Shown: positions 49,102 to 61,426 of the stretch, in pieces
Numbering within the stretch: the first letter of the stretch is position 1
Layout of the letters: each line of letters begins with the position of its first letter
Origin: Pleurodeles waltl
Lineage: Eukaryota; Chordata; Amphibia; Caudata; Salamandridae
NCBI RefSeq assembly: GCF_031143425.1
Contig: NC_090446.1
Location: 1,028,165,066 to 1,028,229,065, forward strand
Direction of reading: 5' to 3'
DNA: 64,000 bases
Notes under the pieces: model-generated
Databases searched by the model: none
What the model saw: only the letters and a program-made list of their open reading frames with translations
Told to the model about the DNA's origin: nothing
Position numbers and translations under genes: made by a program

Positions 49102-50426
49102 CTATGTAAAAAAAATAAAAAAATAAAAAAACACAAGCGCAGGCATGCTCACATTGATGTCTGACAGTACTCCAGGACAGAAACTTTGCAATCCTAAGGC
49201 AGTGGTCGGAGCCTTGGCTCTGGCTGAATGTGCCTGCAATCCTTCAGGAGGTTTCTTTTTGGCCTGATAGTAGCGGACCTTGATGCATACCACTATCCAT
49301 CATGAGATGGTCTGTTTCTGTACGCCTTTTCTTTCTTAGATCTGAAGTACCCCACAAAAAGTTGATCGCCCACCAAGAACTCTTTAGTGCAGTCAAGGAG
49401 GAACGACAAATCTCTTTTTGGGTTCAGCCGATGAAGTCTCTCCTCCTCTTTAGAAGTGAGAAGCGAAGAGTAAAAGGTAGGCAGCGTGATGGATTTGCCT
49501 ACATGAAAGGGAGTTACCACCTTTTGTAAAGAGGACCAGTTTGTCTGGGTAGATGCTGAGAAACAGAGGATGTGCTGACAGTTCCTTTAACTCCCTAACC
49601 CTCTTGGCAGATGTTATCACCACTAGGAAAGACGTTTGTATGGTCAGAAGACTGAGGGCAGTTATGTAGTGGCTCAAAGGGAGCACACATCAAAATCTTC
49701 AGAACTAGGTTGAGGTCTCACTGTGGCATAACCAAAAGGTGCTGGTGGGAGCACAAAGACCTTTTAGAAACCTATGTACAATAGGGAATTTGAAAAGAGA
49801 TGGCTGATCTGGCAAATGCATAAATGTTGAGAAAGCAGAAAGATAACTTTTTAATATGCCCAAAGTAGAGCGCCCTGATGGGCTAGAGTAAGAATAAACA
49901 AAAAGAACCTGTGAAAGGGGTGCAGATATAGGTTTAAGTTCTGGCAATGGCAGGCGCATATCGTCTTGGTGGAGGGATGCCTGCCAAGATAACAATGCAG
50001 ACTTTCGATTGAAGGTTGAAAGCCGTCAACTGTCGTGGCTAAATTTCCACACATGATGTCCGAGGGTGTAGAACCCTGCCCTGCTGCTGTGACAGAAGAT
50101 CCTGACAGAAGACATGGCAGCCTGATTGCAGGACCCGTGGTCGTGCTCAACAGCTCTGGATACCAGACTCTCCCTGTCCAATTCGGAGTCTCATCAATGA
50201 CTTTGGGTTGGTCGGTTCTGATCTTCTTGAGAACTCCTGGTAGGAGTGGTATGCTCCGAAAGTACGCCCAGAAAGAAACAGGAGGCCAGAGATCCACAAG
50301 AGCCGAAAAGCATCTCAAAGCAAGAGCTGCCTTGAAAACTCTACCACGCAAAACAGATGACTTTGCGCATTTGAGACTGAGGCGAACAGATATAACCAAG
50401 GCTCTCCCATTCTTCGAAGGGACCAT
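49102..50426 (-). pseudogene. tyrosine recombinase and preceding RNase H end of DIRS D
   Basis: 49851-50426 starts with the RNase H C-terminal block (GVLKKIRTDQPKVID, TGRVWYPELLS) and runs on in one frame. The recombinase N-terminus is at 49705-49995 (LGILKSYLSAFSTFMHL, FPIVHRFLKGL). 49293-49520 has the middle (LHRLNPKRDLSFLLD, LFVGYF), and 49102-49293 has EGLQAHSARAKAP with the H-x-x-R block intact. Several frame changes separate these parts. Confidence 0.75.
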
Positions 50427-50465
50427 GCACCACTTCTGGATGGAGATGCCATTTGTGATCGGCTA

Positions 50466-51202
50466 GGCATCAATGGCTGAGTTTGTCTGCTCGGACGGTC
50501 AGAAAGCCAGCCAGGTGTTGAACCACTAGGGATATGCCCCAGTGTTCCAGACAAATCCAGAGGCACAAAGTGTCCACGACCCCACAACACCCTGCTTGTT
50601 GCAATACTACATGGCCACGGTGTTGCCCTTGAACACCTGTACCAGCCTTTTCCTGACTGAAGGAAGAAAGGCTTTTAATGCCAATGAGAGCATTTGAAGC
50701 ACCAGTAGATTGATATCAAGTCTACATTATGCAGGAGACCAGAGTCATTTGATCTTTACCTCTCCCAGATGGCCGCCTCAGCCCAGGAGTGACGCATCGG
50801 TTACCAAAGCCAATTATGGTTGGGGGAAGAGACAGGGTTCTGCTACAGAGACAATCACAGTTTGTTAGCCACCACTGCAGGTCTTTTGGGGTTCCCTCAG
50901 AGATCTGGATCATGTCAGAGAGATTTCCCTGATTCTGCACCCCCTGGAACTTGAGTCCCCACTGCATGGTCCTCGTATGTGGGCATATGTTACTAGCAGG
51001 AGGCCATGAGGCCAGCAACCTCAAAGTCAGTCACACTTAAATCTGAGATAAAGGCTGAAACATCGGTAACAGTCAGAATATCCTGGACCTGCTGCTCGGG
51101 AGCATGAGCCTGAAACTGAACAGTGTCCAGAACAGCTCCAATGAAAGGCGGCGTCTGAGAGTCAGTCAGGGGTGACTGGCTTGTTAATGCACTCCAACGC
51201 AT
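50466..51202 (-). pseudogene. RT end and RNase H of DIRS D
   Basis: 50993-51202 carries PPFIGAVLDTVQFQAHAPEQQ, the block that follows the RT palm. 50722-51024 carries RNase H sequence (MQWGLKFQGVQNQ, PKDLQWWLTNCDC). The palm itself, with the YLDD region, is absent: an unrelated A/T-rich segment begins at about 51243. Confidence 0.7.
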
Positions 51203-51242
51203 GCAGAAGGTTCACCATATTCTGGAGGTTGAAGAGGACTGT

Positions 51243-51790
51243 GTAGTGGGGAGTCACAATTCAAATATAAACACACAGTGCACCATAAATATACATTTCT
51301 TATATCTCTTTATGTTCAATACAATATTGATGTATTAAAAAAGTATATACAACAGACAAATTAAATTAAGCGCCAATCATAGTAATGTCCTGTTGGGACA
51401 AATTTAACAGGAAGAAGCTCTCAAGTTGTCAAAACATGTTTTGTAAAAATACAAACCTGCTTCTTCGGGGCAAATTTTCTTTTCAAAATCCTATATCTTA
51501 ACCATTATCTGAATTTAATTAGATTCCTTGAGTGGCAGGTCATCTCAAGAAAGAACAGTTGTACAAGTTGCCAGCAAAGCTACTGTTACAGCTGCAAAAT
51601 ATTCAATGTCCAAAAGACCCGCTAATCCAAACAACAATCCATCCAGTAATCAGCATGGGATGACTTCAAAGACAAAGCCTTGTTAAGCCCATAATAAACG
51701 ATTTGCTTTAAGCATACCAAATTCTTGTGACAGATTTTCAACAGAATTGTGTTATTATAACAGAGTTTCAGCTCAAACCTCCTCACTGAA
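51243..51790. mobile_element. A/T-rich insertion in DIRS D, class unknown
   Basis: Composition changes sharply from the flanking GC-richer DIRS sequence. On the minus strand it holds GCCCCGAAGAAGCAGG followed by ACAAAACATGTTTTG, a pattern reminiscent of non-coding tails of non-LTR elements. No coding sequence. It replaces the RT N-terminal and palm region. Confidence 0.4.
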
Positions 51791-51798
51791 TGGTTTGT

Positions 51799-53200
51799 TT
51801 AAAATCTCTCGCAAGAAGTTGGAGTGGGGTGGGAGGAGTGGTGGGGATTGGTCACAAAGGGGAGGGAGTAGCCCTTTGGACAAGCTACCGCCACTGGATG
51901 CCCTTGATGGTCGGAAGGCAAAGGGTTTGAGGCTAAAGGGAGGGAGGAGCAAGAAGGGTGGGAGGACAGTGGGGTTGGACTGGCTCGACTTCTGGTTAGC
52001 AACCTCATCTAGTCCACAGGAACAGCATCCTCAACCATGAAAAGACGTATTTTTTGTTGTGGTTGCAGGGTGTATAAAGATGCAGTTAGACGACCCTTCC
52101 GTGGCCACAAAAGGGGTAGAAGGTGAATAGGGGTTGGCAGGGGGCGTGGAAAGGCCCAAGACATGGCCGTAGCCCTGCAGTCCTTAAAGCGCTCTAGCGC
52201 AGAGTCCAAACAGATGTCAGTCATCAAAGGGCATGTCCATGGCCGAAGCCTGGATTTCCCCGGAACAGCCAAGCTCTCAACCAGTCGTGGCACCTATGGG
52301 ACACAGACTGTGAAATTGCTCTGCCCATCAAGTCTGTCACGTTCAACCACATCCATCCAGTCAGTCACTGCTTGAGAGAGTATGGCTGTGGCCTCCGCAG
52401 AGACATGGGCCGTACTTGTGCAAGTGAGTCTCAGATCATATAGACGTACCGGCCCAAGAGGCATGCTGTGTTCACCGACCAAAGTGCCAGACTGGCAGAA
52501 GAGAATATCCTCTTCATGAAGGTGTCCTGCCTTTTGGATTCTCTGTCCGGTGGAGTGGTATGGAATGTGCTGGTATTGACTTTAGAGGTGCAGGCTTGGA
52601 CCACCAAACTCACCAGGCTGGGGTGCTGGGTGAGGAAACTGGCGTCCCCTAGGGCAGGGTGATGGCAGCAGGTAACTGTCCTATCCACAGGTGCCTTGGT
52701 ATTGGACTAGGGCGCGAGCAGCAAGTCGGTAAGGGCTTCAATGAATGGGAGTAATGGTTCGGTGTGAGCAACTCCCAGCCAAAGCAACTCCGTCAATATG
52801 TTTGTCTTGACTGCCACTGAGGGCAGCATAAGGTCCTTAGTCCTTAGCTGCCCTCCGCACCAACATTGCAAAAGAGGCACCATCCTCTGTAGCTACGGCA
52901 AGGGAAGAGACCAGACTATTGTCTAGGGAAGTGTCCGATCCACTGATATCCACCAGATCGTCATACCAGCTGTCTTTAGGATCTTTTAAACCCCAGTATT
53001 AAGGTTCCACGGACCCCTCCCAATCTCACACAATGCATGCCTGTCATAGGAATAAGACACTGGCTCCGATATGGGGCGCCAGGGACAAACTAAATGCAGG
53101 TCCATCACCGATATCGATCGATGACAGGCACAGCATGGCTTAGGACTTGGCTTTCTGGTGGACATCCCTTACACCAGGAGACAAAGTCTTGTAAAAACTT
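51799..53200 (-). pseudogene. gag region of DIRS D
   Basis: 52431-52688 (HHPALGDASFLTQHPSLVSLVVQAC, FMKRIFSSASLALWSVN) parallels the gag of DIRS C. 52009-52293 (LDSALERFKDCRATAMSWAF) and 51799-52008 are the Arg/Pro-rich gag C-terminus before RT. Frame changes are common. Confidence 0.55.
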
Positions 53201-53400
53201 TGACAAAAGTTTGAAAAAAGTTTGAAAAAAAGTCAGTCAAAAAATTAGTAGGGGTAGCTTTTCTCTGGATCTGCGCTGACTGGCATGGAAAGAACTGATG
53301 TCAGCGTACTGGTGTGGCACCTATCTCAGCACTAAGCACGTTACTTATGCCAGGGCCGATGCCTGGGGGGAATTCTAAGGTAAGGAATCTGCAGCTAGAA

Positions 53401-54424
53401 GTCACCATTAGCTTTTTCTTTTTTTTCATTTTTTTTTTTTAACTATAGTTTTGGCATTCTTCTAAGATGTAGGTAATTTTTCTGAATTTGTGTTTGTTCA
53501 ACCTACTTCAGTTTGTGGTGGAAATAGTTGCCAGAAAGCTATACACTTCTAAAAAGTAGACAAAATTCAGAATTCAGCAAGGGGCCCAATTGTATAGATC
53601 CCTCAAGGTTCTTCCAAAGAAACTGTTGAAATAAAGAAAATATGCCATTTGAAACAACGTTTTCATCTGTAACTTCTTGTCACTATGTCAGATTTACAAA
53701 AGGAATACACTGGTAGGTCCACTAGACTCTTCTGGAGACTGGGATTTATAGGGTTGGTAGGTTCTCTCAAAAAAAAAAAAAAAAACCCGCACACAGGCAC
53801 GCATACCCAACAACTGAGGTGCACCTTAAAATTGTTTTTCATTGTGTACAGAGTATAGAGCAAATCACATGGTAAAATAGGAGTTAAAAATGAGTGCGAA
53901 GGAAACTTATGCATTTCTGAAATAAACCATGAATGGGGATTTTAGAAGAATGGCTATTTGTCTATCTCTGAATTTGTGAATACCCATTCTAGCATATGAT
54001 TCTTAGGGCATTGTGCAAAATGTCGTCTTTATTAGACATTCACTTTAATTTGGTGGGCACAAATGCAAAGAAGTCCTATTGGTAATATCAACTGTTCTAC
54101 TTTTCTGCAGCGTCATCTCTTGATAAAACTGGTTCCCCAACTTGTGTGTCTGGGTCTAGCACCTGTGACACAATATACCCCAAAATGTGACCACGAGACA
54201 GCATATTTTACCCAGCAAAAACCATGCTTTGTTAAAACGTGGGTAGGTGCGGATTTTGGGCTCTAGCTCAGTCACCGCCCAGGAAAACCTACCAAACCCA
54301 GACATTTCTGAAAACTAGACACCCTTATGCCTTGTGTGGCTCTCATCAGTTTTGACACTGTGTGTAGGGACATTGTCCAATGCAATGGATGTAATTACCA
54401 CCTTAAACCCTATGCATACATATA
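53401..54424. other. intron 6, unassigned repeat-like sequence
   Basis: Contains T tracts (53417-53440) and an A tract (53770-53786). The part 54060-54420 (AACCATGCTTTG, CCCAGACATTTCTGAAAACTAG) has the feel of a common interspersed repeat, but I cannot name it. No coding exon seen. Confidence 0.35.
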
Positions 54425-55800
54425 TGTAGGAAGATGGTCTGGTGTGTGGTAAGCACCTATGGTGTCATCACCTTATTCCAGGTATCCCCTATTAATGAAG
54501 TGTAGACAGTGTCTAGGAAGCCAGGGCTCTCTACAGGTCACTGTGTATGTGTAGCTAAGACTTATCTAGGAGACATGCAAAATGTACGCAATATCACTAT
54601 AGTCATACAGCACTTACACACATGAAAGAACTACACAGTGTTACAAAAATAAAGTACTTTACTATGGTAACACATATGCTAAAATAATGGATAGGCAATA
54701 CTCCACAAGGAGGTAGTAAACACAATATTATGTACACATTAGAAGTCAGTGATAAGCATAAAAGGCAATAGCAAATAGTAAAATAATAGACAATAGTGAA
54801 GCCCGGCGAGGGGGTTGGGCGGAGGAGATGGCAGCCATTTACAAGTGGAATGTGAAAGGCAGTCCCCTACCCAAGGAAGTGGAATAAGTAGAGGGGAGCT
54901 GGAGGAACTAGGAACCCCAAAAGGTCATTACCAGGGTGCCCCCAAGCTACCAGGAGAGAAGAGGTAAGAACATGTTTTCCCCAAACCCACAGGGGAACTT
55001 TGGAAAAGGACTGTGCAAGATCCACACAAGACTGAAGAAAGAAAAAGGTGGATCCTGACAAAAGAGGACCTATAAAAGAAGGGGACCAAGTTCAGTTCAA
55101 GGTGGATTGTCCGGTTGTGTCAGGAGCCACTACCCACTCTTCAGTGGATGCAGAATATCAGCAGTGCAGAACAGGAGCAGAAGAGGAGTTCCAGAAGTAA
55201 TGCAAGTGATGTCCCACGTCGGCTGTCGTGTTGCAGTCAGTCAGTAGTGCTGGAAAACCACCAACAAGCCTTGACAGATCTAAGAGTCGGAGAAGAAGGT
55301 TTTGCAAGGCTGAAGAGGACCAGCAAGGCCCAGGGGATCTCGACCCAAGGTGACCCTCAGCAGCTGGGAGAGTCACAAGAAGAGGAGGCAGCCCCCACAG
55401 GCAGTAGGCACAGGAGTCGCAGTGAGGCCCACTCAGCACACCTGGAGAGGAGTCACACGTCGCTGAAGCAGCAGGCAGGAGACTGTACTTTGCAGAGAAG
55501 AGTGATGGAAGTTGGGATTAAAAACGGAGCCTGATGATCCCTTGGAGGAGGAACAAACACACCTTGGTAGCTGCAAGAGTCACGGTGCACAGGGGTATTG
55601 TCCTGCAAGGAAAGGCAAGGGCTTACTGTCTCCTAAGTTGGGCAGCTGGTAGAGAGGACCAAGGGAATCCTTCCAGACAACCACCTGTGAGCAGGATCTG
55701 GCTGTGGCTCCCCCTTAATGTCCTGGTCCCTGAAGAGATCAAGCTAGGATTGTCTTTTTGAACGTGAAGATGAGGATGGTGGCACAGGATGGCTTGAAGT
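54425..55800 (-). repeat. LTR related to the solo LTR at 45027 (right end uncertain)
   Basis: Starts TGTAGGAAGATGG at 54425. It parallels the 45027-47754 LTR: AAAGAACTACACAGTGTTAC with A/T-rich sequence after it, then GTTCCAGAAGTAATGC, CCACCAACAAGCC and GACCAGCAAGGCCCAGG segments in the same order. The similarity fades after about 55560 and the true end is not clear. Frame 55115-55534 is LTR sequence without protein features. Confidence 0.6.
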
Positions 55801-57048
55801 GCTCCGGTGAGACATCAGCTGAAGACCCGATGATGATCTAACCATGGGTTTTTTCAAATGAAATGGTGGACAGTACTGAAAAGGCATTCCAACCATTCCG
55901 GAGACTGCATTGTCAGTGCAAGAAGCCGAGGAGAAGAGAAGTCCCCGAAAGTGGACAAGTCGTCTAAGAGGGGTTGGTGGGGTCACAAGGAACTCGAATG
56001 GCGAAGCTGAGTGATGAGACAAAGCGGCAGAAGCTGTCAACTCAGAGCTCGGTGAATGCAGGTCCAAACCTAACAGCAGAAAGAATGAATCTAAAAACGG
56101 AGCCAGTGGCCAAGGCGCATTACCATCAATAAGTGGACCATGCCATGACTCGAAGACATCTCAGAAGAAAATCAAGATCCACATGTCTAAGCCCAACACT
56201 AGTGGACAGGACTATGCACAGCATGTTTATCTACAGCTTTAAATGGCACGAACACTGTAGTTCCATTCACCAAACAAAGTGTTCAGCTAAACGTAGTTCA
56301 AAGCAATCACCTTACACAATGAATGTCCTTAAGAAATTTGCCATATTGCACAGGCCCAAAACCAGAAAGCCAGATTTCTGTCCACCACTCACCATTGAAT
56401 CATGTTAAACATGTGAAACAAACTCAGTATTCTTTCAGTGGTGTCTCAGTCCTTCGTTCTGATACCTCCTTTGCCCCACTCCCCCCAAACTACAAAAGCA
56501 TTTCCTATCCGAGTTGCAAAGGATAATGTAGATAACAAATATCAAATGGATGCCTAACTGTTTAATACTCTTTGGCGATGTGATGAATTAGTTATAATAA
56601 TAGCTGAAAGCAGAAGCAGGAAGATTGTAGAACCATTTCAAAACATTTGACCAATAGATTCTAATTATTTAATGTTTACTGTTTACACTTCTACTTAAGA
56701 TATCTCTGCAAGTCCCCAAGCCAACAAGCCCACCCTTTGTTGTGCCCGATTTTACGTTCAGATATCTTGAAAAGATACAAATGCCCTTGTACTCAGATTG
56801 TATATTTGCAAAACTGCAAATGTGGACATTTGGTAGGCCAGGCTGTCTTTGGTAAAATGTCCTTGCAAGTAATCCCAGAGCTGGACATACCCGTTTCCTT
56901 ATTTATCTTTATTTACCTCTTCCTCATTCATTCATTCTTCCTAAGGTATTGAAAAATGAAGCTCTCAATCTATTAATCATGGAAGCACTAGTACAGTACC
57001 ACACTACAGATAAAAGGCCAGTAAAATGTTTTTAAAAAAGCCACTTAC
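55801..57048. other. intron 6, sequence after the LTR and before exon 6
   Basis: No repeat boundary or protein motif recognised. The last bases carry the exon 6 donor (GAT|GTAAGT on the minus strand). Confidence 0.4.
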
Positions 57049-57095
57049 ATCCATTTCTCCTTGATCAATTACGTAGAAGTTATCACCTTCATCAC
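57049..57095 (-). CDS. PRKAR1A: PRKAR1A coding exon (human exon 6 equivalent), start of cAMP cassette A
   Basis: 47 nt read from 57095: two bases completing a Gly codon, then DEGDNFYVIDQGEMD. This is the strand leading into the phosphate-binding cassette of cAMP site A and joins in phase to VYVNNEW of the exon at 23115-23273. The acceptor is TTTTTAATTAG with a long pyrimidine run upstream; the donor is GAT|GTAAGT. The length matches the human exon as I recall it. YVIDQGE and the following NNEW fit RI-alpha. It is too short for an open-frame scan and was found by reading the minus strand for sequence preceding the known exon. Confidence 0.93.
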
Positions 57096-57284
57096 CTAAT
57101 TAAAAAGAGAAAAAAAGAACTACATTTAGTATTATGCATGAAGATCACAGTGTTTACTATAAGGAAAATAGAATTACAATCTGTCCAATGATGACAATGT
57201 AAGACTATGTTCAAACATATCCTCATAAACAGCAGAGAAGAAGTGCAAACTAATATGCTACTTTAAGTAGAAATTTGATCAACT
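57096..57284. other. intron 5 next to exon 6
   Basis: A/T-rich, with the acceptor pyrimidine tract of exon 6. No other feature. Confidence 0.5.
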
Positions 57285-59754
57285 GCAGAGAAATGGTAAG
57301 GGCTTTTGTGTCCTGGCATCTTTTGGCACGTTTCCCCTCTTTTTGCAGTCTGATTTCCAGTTTTTATGGTATTCTGTACTCTGTTTTTGATAGTTTATTG
57401 CCTCTGTGCACTTCACCGCTGCTGATCAGTGCTAAAGGGCAAGTGCTCCCTATGTAAATTGTACTGCTAATTGGTTTATCCATGATTGGCAAATCTGATT
57501 TACTAATATGTCCCTAGTAAAGTGCACTGTGTGTGCCCAGGGCCTGTAAATCAAATGTTACTAGTGGGCCCGCAGCACTGATTGTCCCACCCACATGAGT
57601 AGGCCTGTTAGCATGTCTCAAACCTGCCACTGCAGTGTCTATGTGTGCTGTCTTGCACTGATAATCCGACCTGGTAAATGTACCCACTTCCCTCTTACTA
57701 CATGTAAGGCACCCGTAAGGTAGGCCCTAGGTAGTCCCATGGGCAGGGTGCAATGTATGTTAAAGGAATGATATGTACAGATATGTTTTACATGCCCAGA
57801 CAGTGAAATACTGCTAAATTCAGTTTTCACTGTTGCAAGGTCGATCTCTCTAATAGGTTAACATGGAGACTGCCTTTAAATATCTTTTAAGTGTAGTTTC
57901 CCTTTGGGAGCAGTTAGTGATATTCAGTTTAGGGTCTCTGAACTCACAAATTTTAAAAATACGCCTTTTGGTAAAGTTGTTTTTTAGATTGCCCACTTTC
58001 TAAAAGGTGCATTTTCAAACTGGCATAGTCTTGCTTAAACCACTCTATGCCTCCGCCTGCTTGTGTATTCCACGTCTGGGTCAGCCTGACAGTTGGGCGG
58101 TTGTGAATTACCTTCAGACAGTGAAACAAAGGGAGCTGGGTTGTAGCCTGCAAATCCTGATGAGTATCCTGGATTGGAGTGGGGAAGGAGGCGCTGACAT
58201 ACATGAAAGGACTCTGCCTTTCCTCACATAATGAAGTCTCCAACCGCTGGTGTGTGTGTGTCTTGGGCCAGGCCTGGGCAATGCAGGGTCTTGTCAACAA
58301 CAGATACTTTCCTTTGAAGTTTGCCTACTTCAAAGGCATAAAGGGGTATAAGTAGTGGACCGAAACCCCCAGACTTTTAGAACACCTCTGGATCAAGATG
58401 AACTTCTTCCAAGGAGAAGAGCTGAAGAGCTGGAGAAGGAGTACTGCCCCTTTAGTGTGTGTGCTTTGCTGGGTAGGCTTGCAGTTGCTGCTTCTGCCTT
58501 AAAGAGGACAAAGACTGGGCTTTGCTGTGTATTCAGCTTGTGAAGTTTCTCCAAGAGTTTGAAGTAGAGCGTGCCTCCTGTTTGAGGTCTCAGGGATATC
58601 AAAGACTTAAGCTTCATCTCCATAGAACACTGGAAACTATATGTTTTGTGCTGCAACAGAAGAAAAAGCACCGCGAAGCAGTCAGCGACACCGCTGCCTG
58701 CACCGTGACCTGACAATGCCACACAGAGCAGTGCCCCATGTTGCACAGCAGCCCTGGTTTCATTGACGCCGTCGCGGAGCTGCTTGCTTGCACTGTGACC
58801 TATAGGGCCCCACACTCCGTATCGCCTTGCTCACAACGCAGCCTTGAAATCCCTGATGATGTTGTACATCTACACCGCTGTCTGAACTGTGGCCACCACT
58901 CGTGAGGTACATGAAGCACCGGCTCGCACCGCAGCCCTGGTCCACCTGCGCCATCGATTCCAGCATTGTCACCAGAGGCCCCTGTCTGCACCATGACCCG
59001 TGGGCACCGCGCAGAGCGAGCCCCGCGTTGTACTGCTGCCTTGGACCTACCGTTGAAAGCACTTCAGCAACGACAACACTTCCTGCACCGTGACCTGTGG
59101 GCGCCGCACGTCGCATCGTCCTGCTTCACACCTCAGCGCTGACGCCATCAATCCCAGCACTCCTGACTTTATCATCAGCCTAGAGTTTGATCTGCAACGC
59201 GTGTGACTTCAAGGGCCGGACGACCTCTGCACCGACCTCCGGAACTGACAACCGCCGATGCCACACTCCGGATCTCATCGTAAGGATCACAATGCCCTAC
59301 ATTTCCAAAGTACTGTTTGGGGGTTTTCCCGACACCGGAGCTGGCCCGTGATGCTGAAGCCGGCCTGAAATGATTGATTTGTTGTTCATGACACCATAAT
59401 AGCCCCAGGCACAGCTATCACCTTCAAGGAACTGTATTTTTAAGTAATTATTGCAAAATTCATAACCTTATTACTGTATGTTGGAATTTTTTTGTTTTGG
59501 TCTTGTTTTACATCGATAAATATTGGCTATTTTTCTAAAACGGATGTGGTGTTCTTTTGTAGTGTTTTCACTGTATGTTATGTGCAAATGCTTTACACAG
59601 AGCTTCTTAGATAAGCCTGACTGCTCGTGCCAAGCTACCATGTGGGGTGAGCGGGGTTATCTGAGCTGGGTATCTCCCTTATCCTGGCTCAAGTGAGGGT
59701 CCCTACTTGGACAGGTTGCAAACCGACTGCCAACTAGAGACCCCATTTCTAACA
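57285..59754 (+). repeat. LTR of a second Gmr1-like family (5' end uncertain)
   Basis: Ends CCCATTTCTAACA at 59754, followed by a primer-binding-site-like sequence and gag. The last 250 bp resemble the other LTR (GCTTCTTAGATAAGCCTGACTGCTCG against ACTCCTTGGATAAGCCTACTGCTCG). The expected start TGTTAG is not found, so the left part is truncated near 57285. Frames in it, such as 58393-58815 and 58760-59116, are shadows. Confidence 0.65.
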
Positions 59755-59755
59755 C

Positions 59756-59773
59756 TGGTTGTCAGTGGTGAGG
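59756..59773 (+). other. probable primer-binding site of the second Gmr1-like family
   Basis: TGGTTGTCAGTGGTGAGG, one base after the LTR end. It begins TGG as required by a tRNA CCA end. It resembles a tRNA-Leu complement with changes but is not an exact match I can name. Confidence 0.5.
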
Positions 59774-59919
59774 CTAGGACTTGCATTTGTACTTGACCTA
59801 CAGTGATTGGTGTACACTACGTGCATATCGCAGACCTCTACGTATCACATACAGGTTTTTAGATTTTTCCTTTGATCTATTTTTGGTCTTGAGTTCAAAC
59901 TTGAACTTCCTATTAAATC

Positions 59920-60893
59920 ATGTCTCAGTCAAGAGCATCATCAGTTACATCCCTGTATTTGTTTTTGAGGAGGATAGGTTGGAAACCTACACTGTGAAGC
60001 TTTTGCAGACTGACTTCAGTTCCTTCAAAGTCCAAGTTGGAGGCCTCACTAAGAAGGTGGAGCTACAAAAGGCTCTGAAGGCCTGGGTAGCAGCCAGGAA
60101 TGCCAGTGGGCATTCTGAAGATCCAACTGGGAAGACCGTGGAGACAAATCCAAGGAAAGATGTGCTGGGAGTGCAGGAGCTGCGAGGGGTGGGGGTGGGG
60201 GGGGGGGGGGGAGGGACTGGTAATCCTCCAAGCCAGGGACCAGTGGTGGTGGTGGTGGTGGTGGTTCAAAGGGCATGACTCCAGAGGAGCTGGAAGACAG
60301 GAGAGAAGCCAGGAGACATCAGATTGAGTTGGAGAGGCTTGTAATGGAGAAGATGATGCTCTTAGATCATGAGCTCAGAGTAAAGGATCTGGATCAAAGG
60401 AGTAGATCCAGCAGCGATTGTGGCAGCAATGCCTCAGTGCACTCAGATAGGGTAGTCCGCATTCCCAAGAATGTAGGAAGGGAGTACAAGAAGATGATAT
60501 CCAGAGGTGGTTCCAGGGATAAGAGGCATCTATCCACATGAATGGGGTCCCTGAGAAGAGGTGGGGAGCAGGATTGTGAAACCACTTCACAGAGGAGGGG
60601 AGGAACACTTTGTTAGCTTTGGGTAAGGGTACAACCTCAGCTATTCTGACTTGAAGGAGGTCCTTCTCACCAGGTATGGTCTCACTCCTGACAAGTATAG
60701 TGATCAGTTTAGAGGGAGTAAGAAAACTTAGTTAGAATGTGTGGATTCTTTTTTGCAGGACACTGGATGGTTGGGTGAAGGGCAGTAATGTCAAAGATTT
60801 TCAGGAGTTGTACAACTTAATTACATGGGAGCACTTGTCTAGTCTGTGTTTTGCAGAGTTGCACCAGCACTTGACTGATAGTAAGCTGACTTT
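59920..60893 (+). pseudogene. gag of the second Gmr1-like family
   Basis: Frames 59781-60278 and 60275-60541 are parts of gag. The first has LTKKVELQKALKAWVAARNA, parallel to the N-terminal region of the other family. A GGT repeat gives a Val run near its end. The second has a charged helix (EARRHQIELERLVMEKMM) like the LALERQILAIERERQEM helix. The stretch 60640-60890 then matches the gag core (LDGWVKG, LYNLITWEHL, LHQHLTD) with stops. A frameshift near 59965 separates the likely ATG (about 59921) from the rest. Confidence 0.7.
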
Positions 60894-61158
60894 GGGAAAC
60901 CCACTCGGGTAAAGATCCCCATCGGTGCCCGAGGCACAACGGGTGCCATCACTGTACTCAGAGGGATAGCTTCAGGGTACCGGGTGGCATGGTCCACCAA
61001 GACTAGGATGAACCTGTTGCCCAGGGCTGTTTTGGGGGTCCAGAGGCCCTACTATGTCAATGCCCACCCACTCGAAAGAGGTGCTCATGACAGGAATTGG
61101 TCGGAGGCTTTACATTTCCCTCCACTTTTGCCACTCGCTTTGCAAGTCTGGCAGGTCC
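60893..61158 (-). repeat. inverted integrase segment (left arm)
   Basis: On the minus strand this reads as the integrase start: CAGACTTGCAAAGCGAGTGG, GTGGGTGGGCATTGACATAG and CATGCCACCCGGTACCCTGAAG. It mirrors 61708-61969. It replaces the gag zinc knuckle and protease expected here. Confidence 0.85.
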
Positions 61159-61426
61159 TTCAGAAAGCATCTGTATTTTTTCTCAGAAGAACAGATCAGA
61201 AGAAACTGGAACCTGAAACAGTGACCCAGGTGCCTGTTAAGAGAAAGGCCAAGGGGCGTGGGAAACCCACCTCTGAAGTTCCCCTGGTCTGGGAGGAGGC
61301 GGACCTTGAGGGGGGACGCTCCGGCACCTCTAGGGAAACAAGCAGCCGAGCTGTGACCTACCGGTGCTGACCCATTGGCAGTGAGTTGGGGATCCCACCA
61401 GGGCGGAGTTCTGTGCAGAGCAGAAG

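Larger units (their letters stand above)
48528..53400 (-). mobile_element. DIRS-type retrotransposon D
   Basis: The left terminus (48528-48640) mirrors the right end (53290-53400): GCATCGGACTGGACCC against GGGCCGATGCC, and CAGATTGCTTACCTTA against TAAGGTAAGGAATCTG. The ICR is at 48885-48944. Coding on the minus strand runs gag (53.0-51.8 kb), an A/T-rich insertion (51.24-51.79 kb), an RT C-terminus and RNase H (51.2-50.5 kb), then recombinase (50.4-49.1 kb). It belongs to the same subfamily as DIRS C. Confidence 0.82.

Noticed and set aside
58393..59116. Overlapping frames of 140 and 118 codons on the minus strand
   Set aside because: They lie within an LTR of the second Gmr1-like family and have no recognisable domain.
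60063..60269. Poly-His, poly-Pro and poly-Val frames
   Set aside because: They come from a GGT/GTG microsatellite and a G run read in different frames, not from a real domain.
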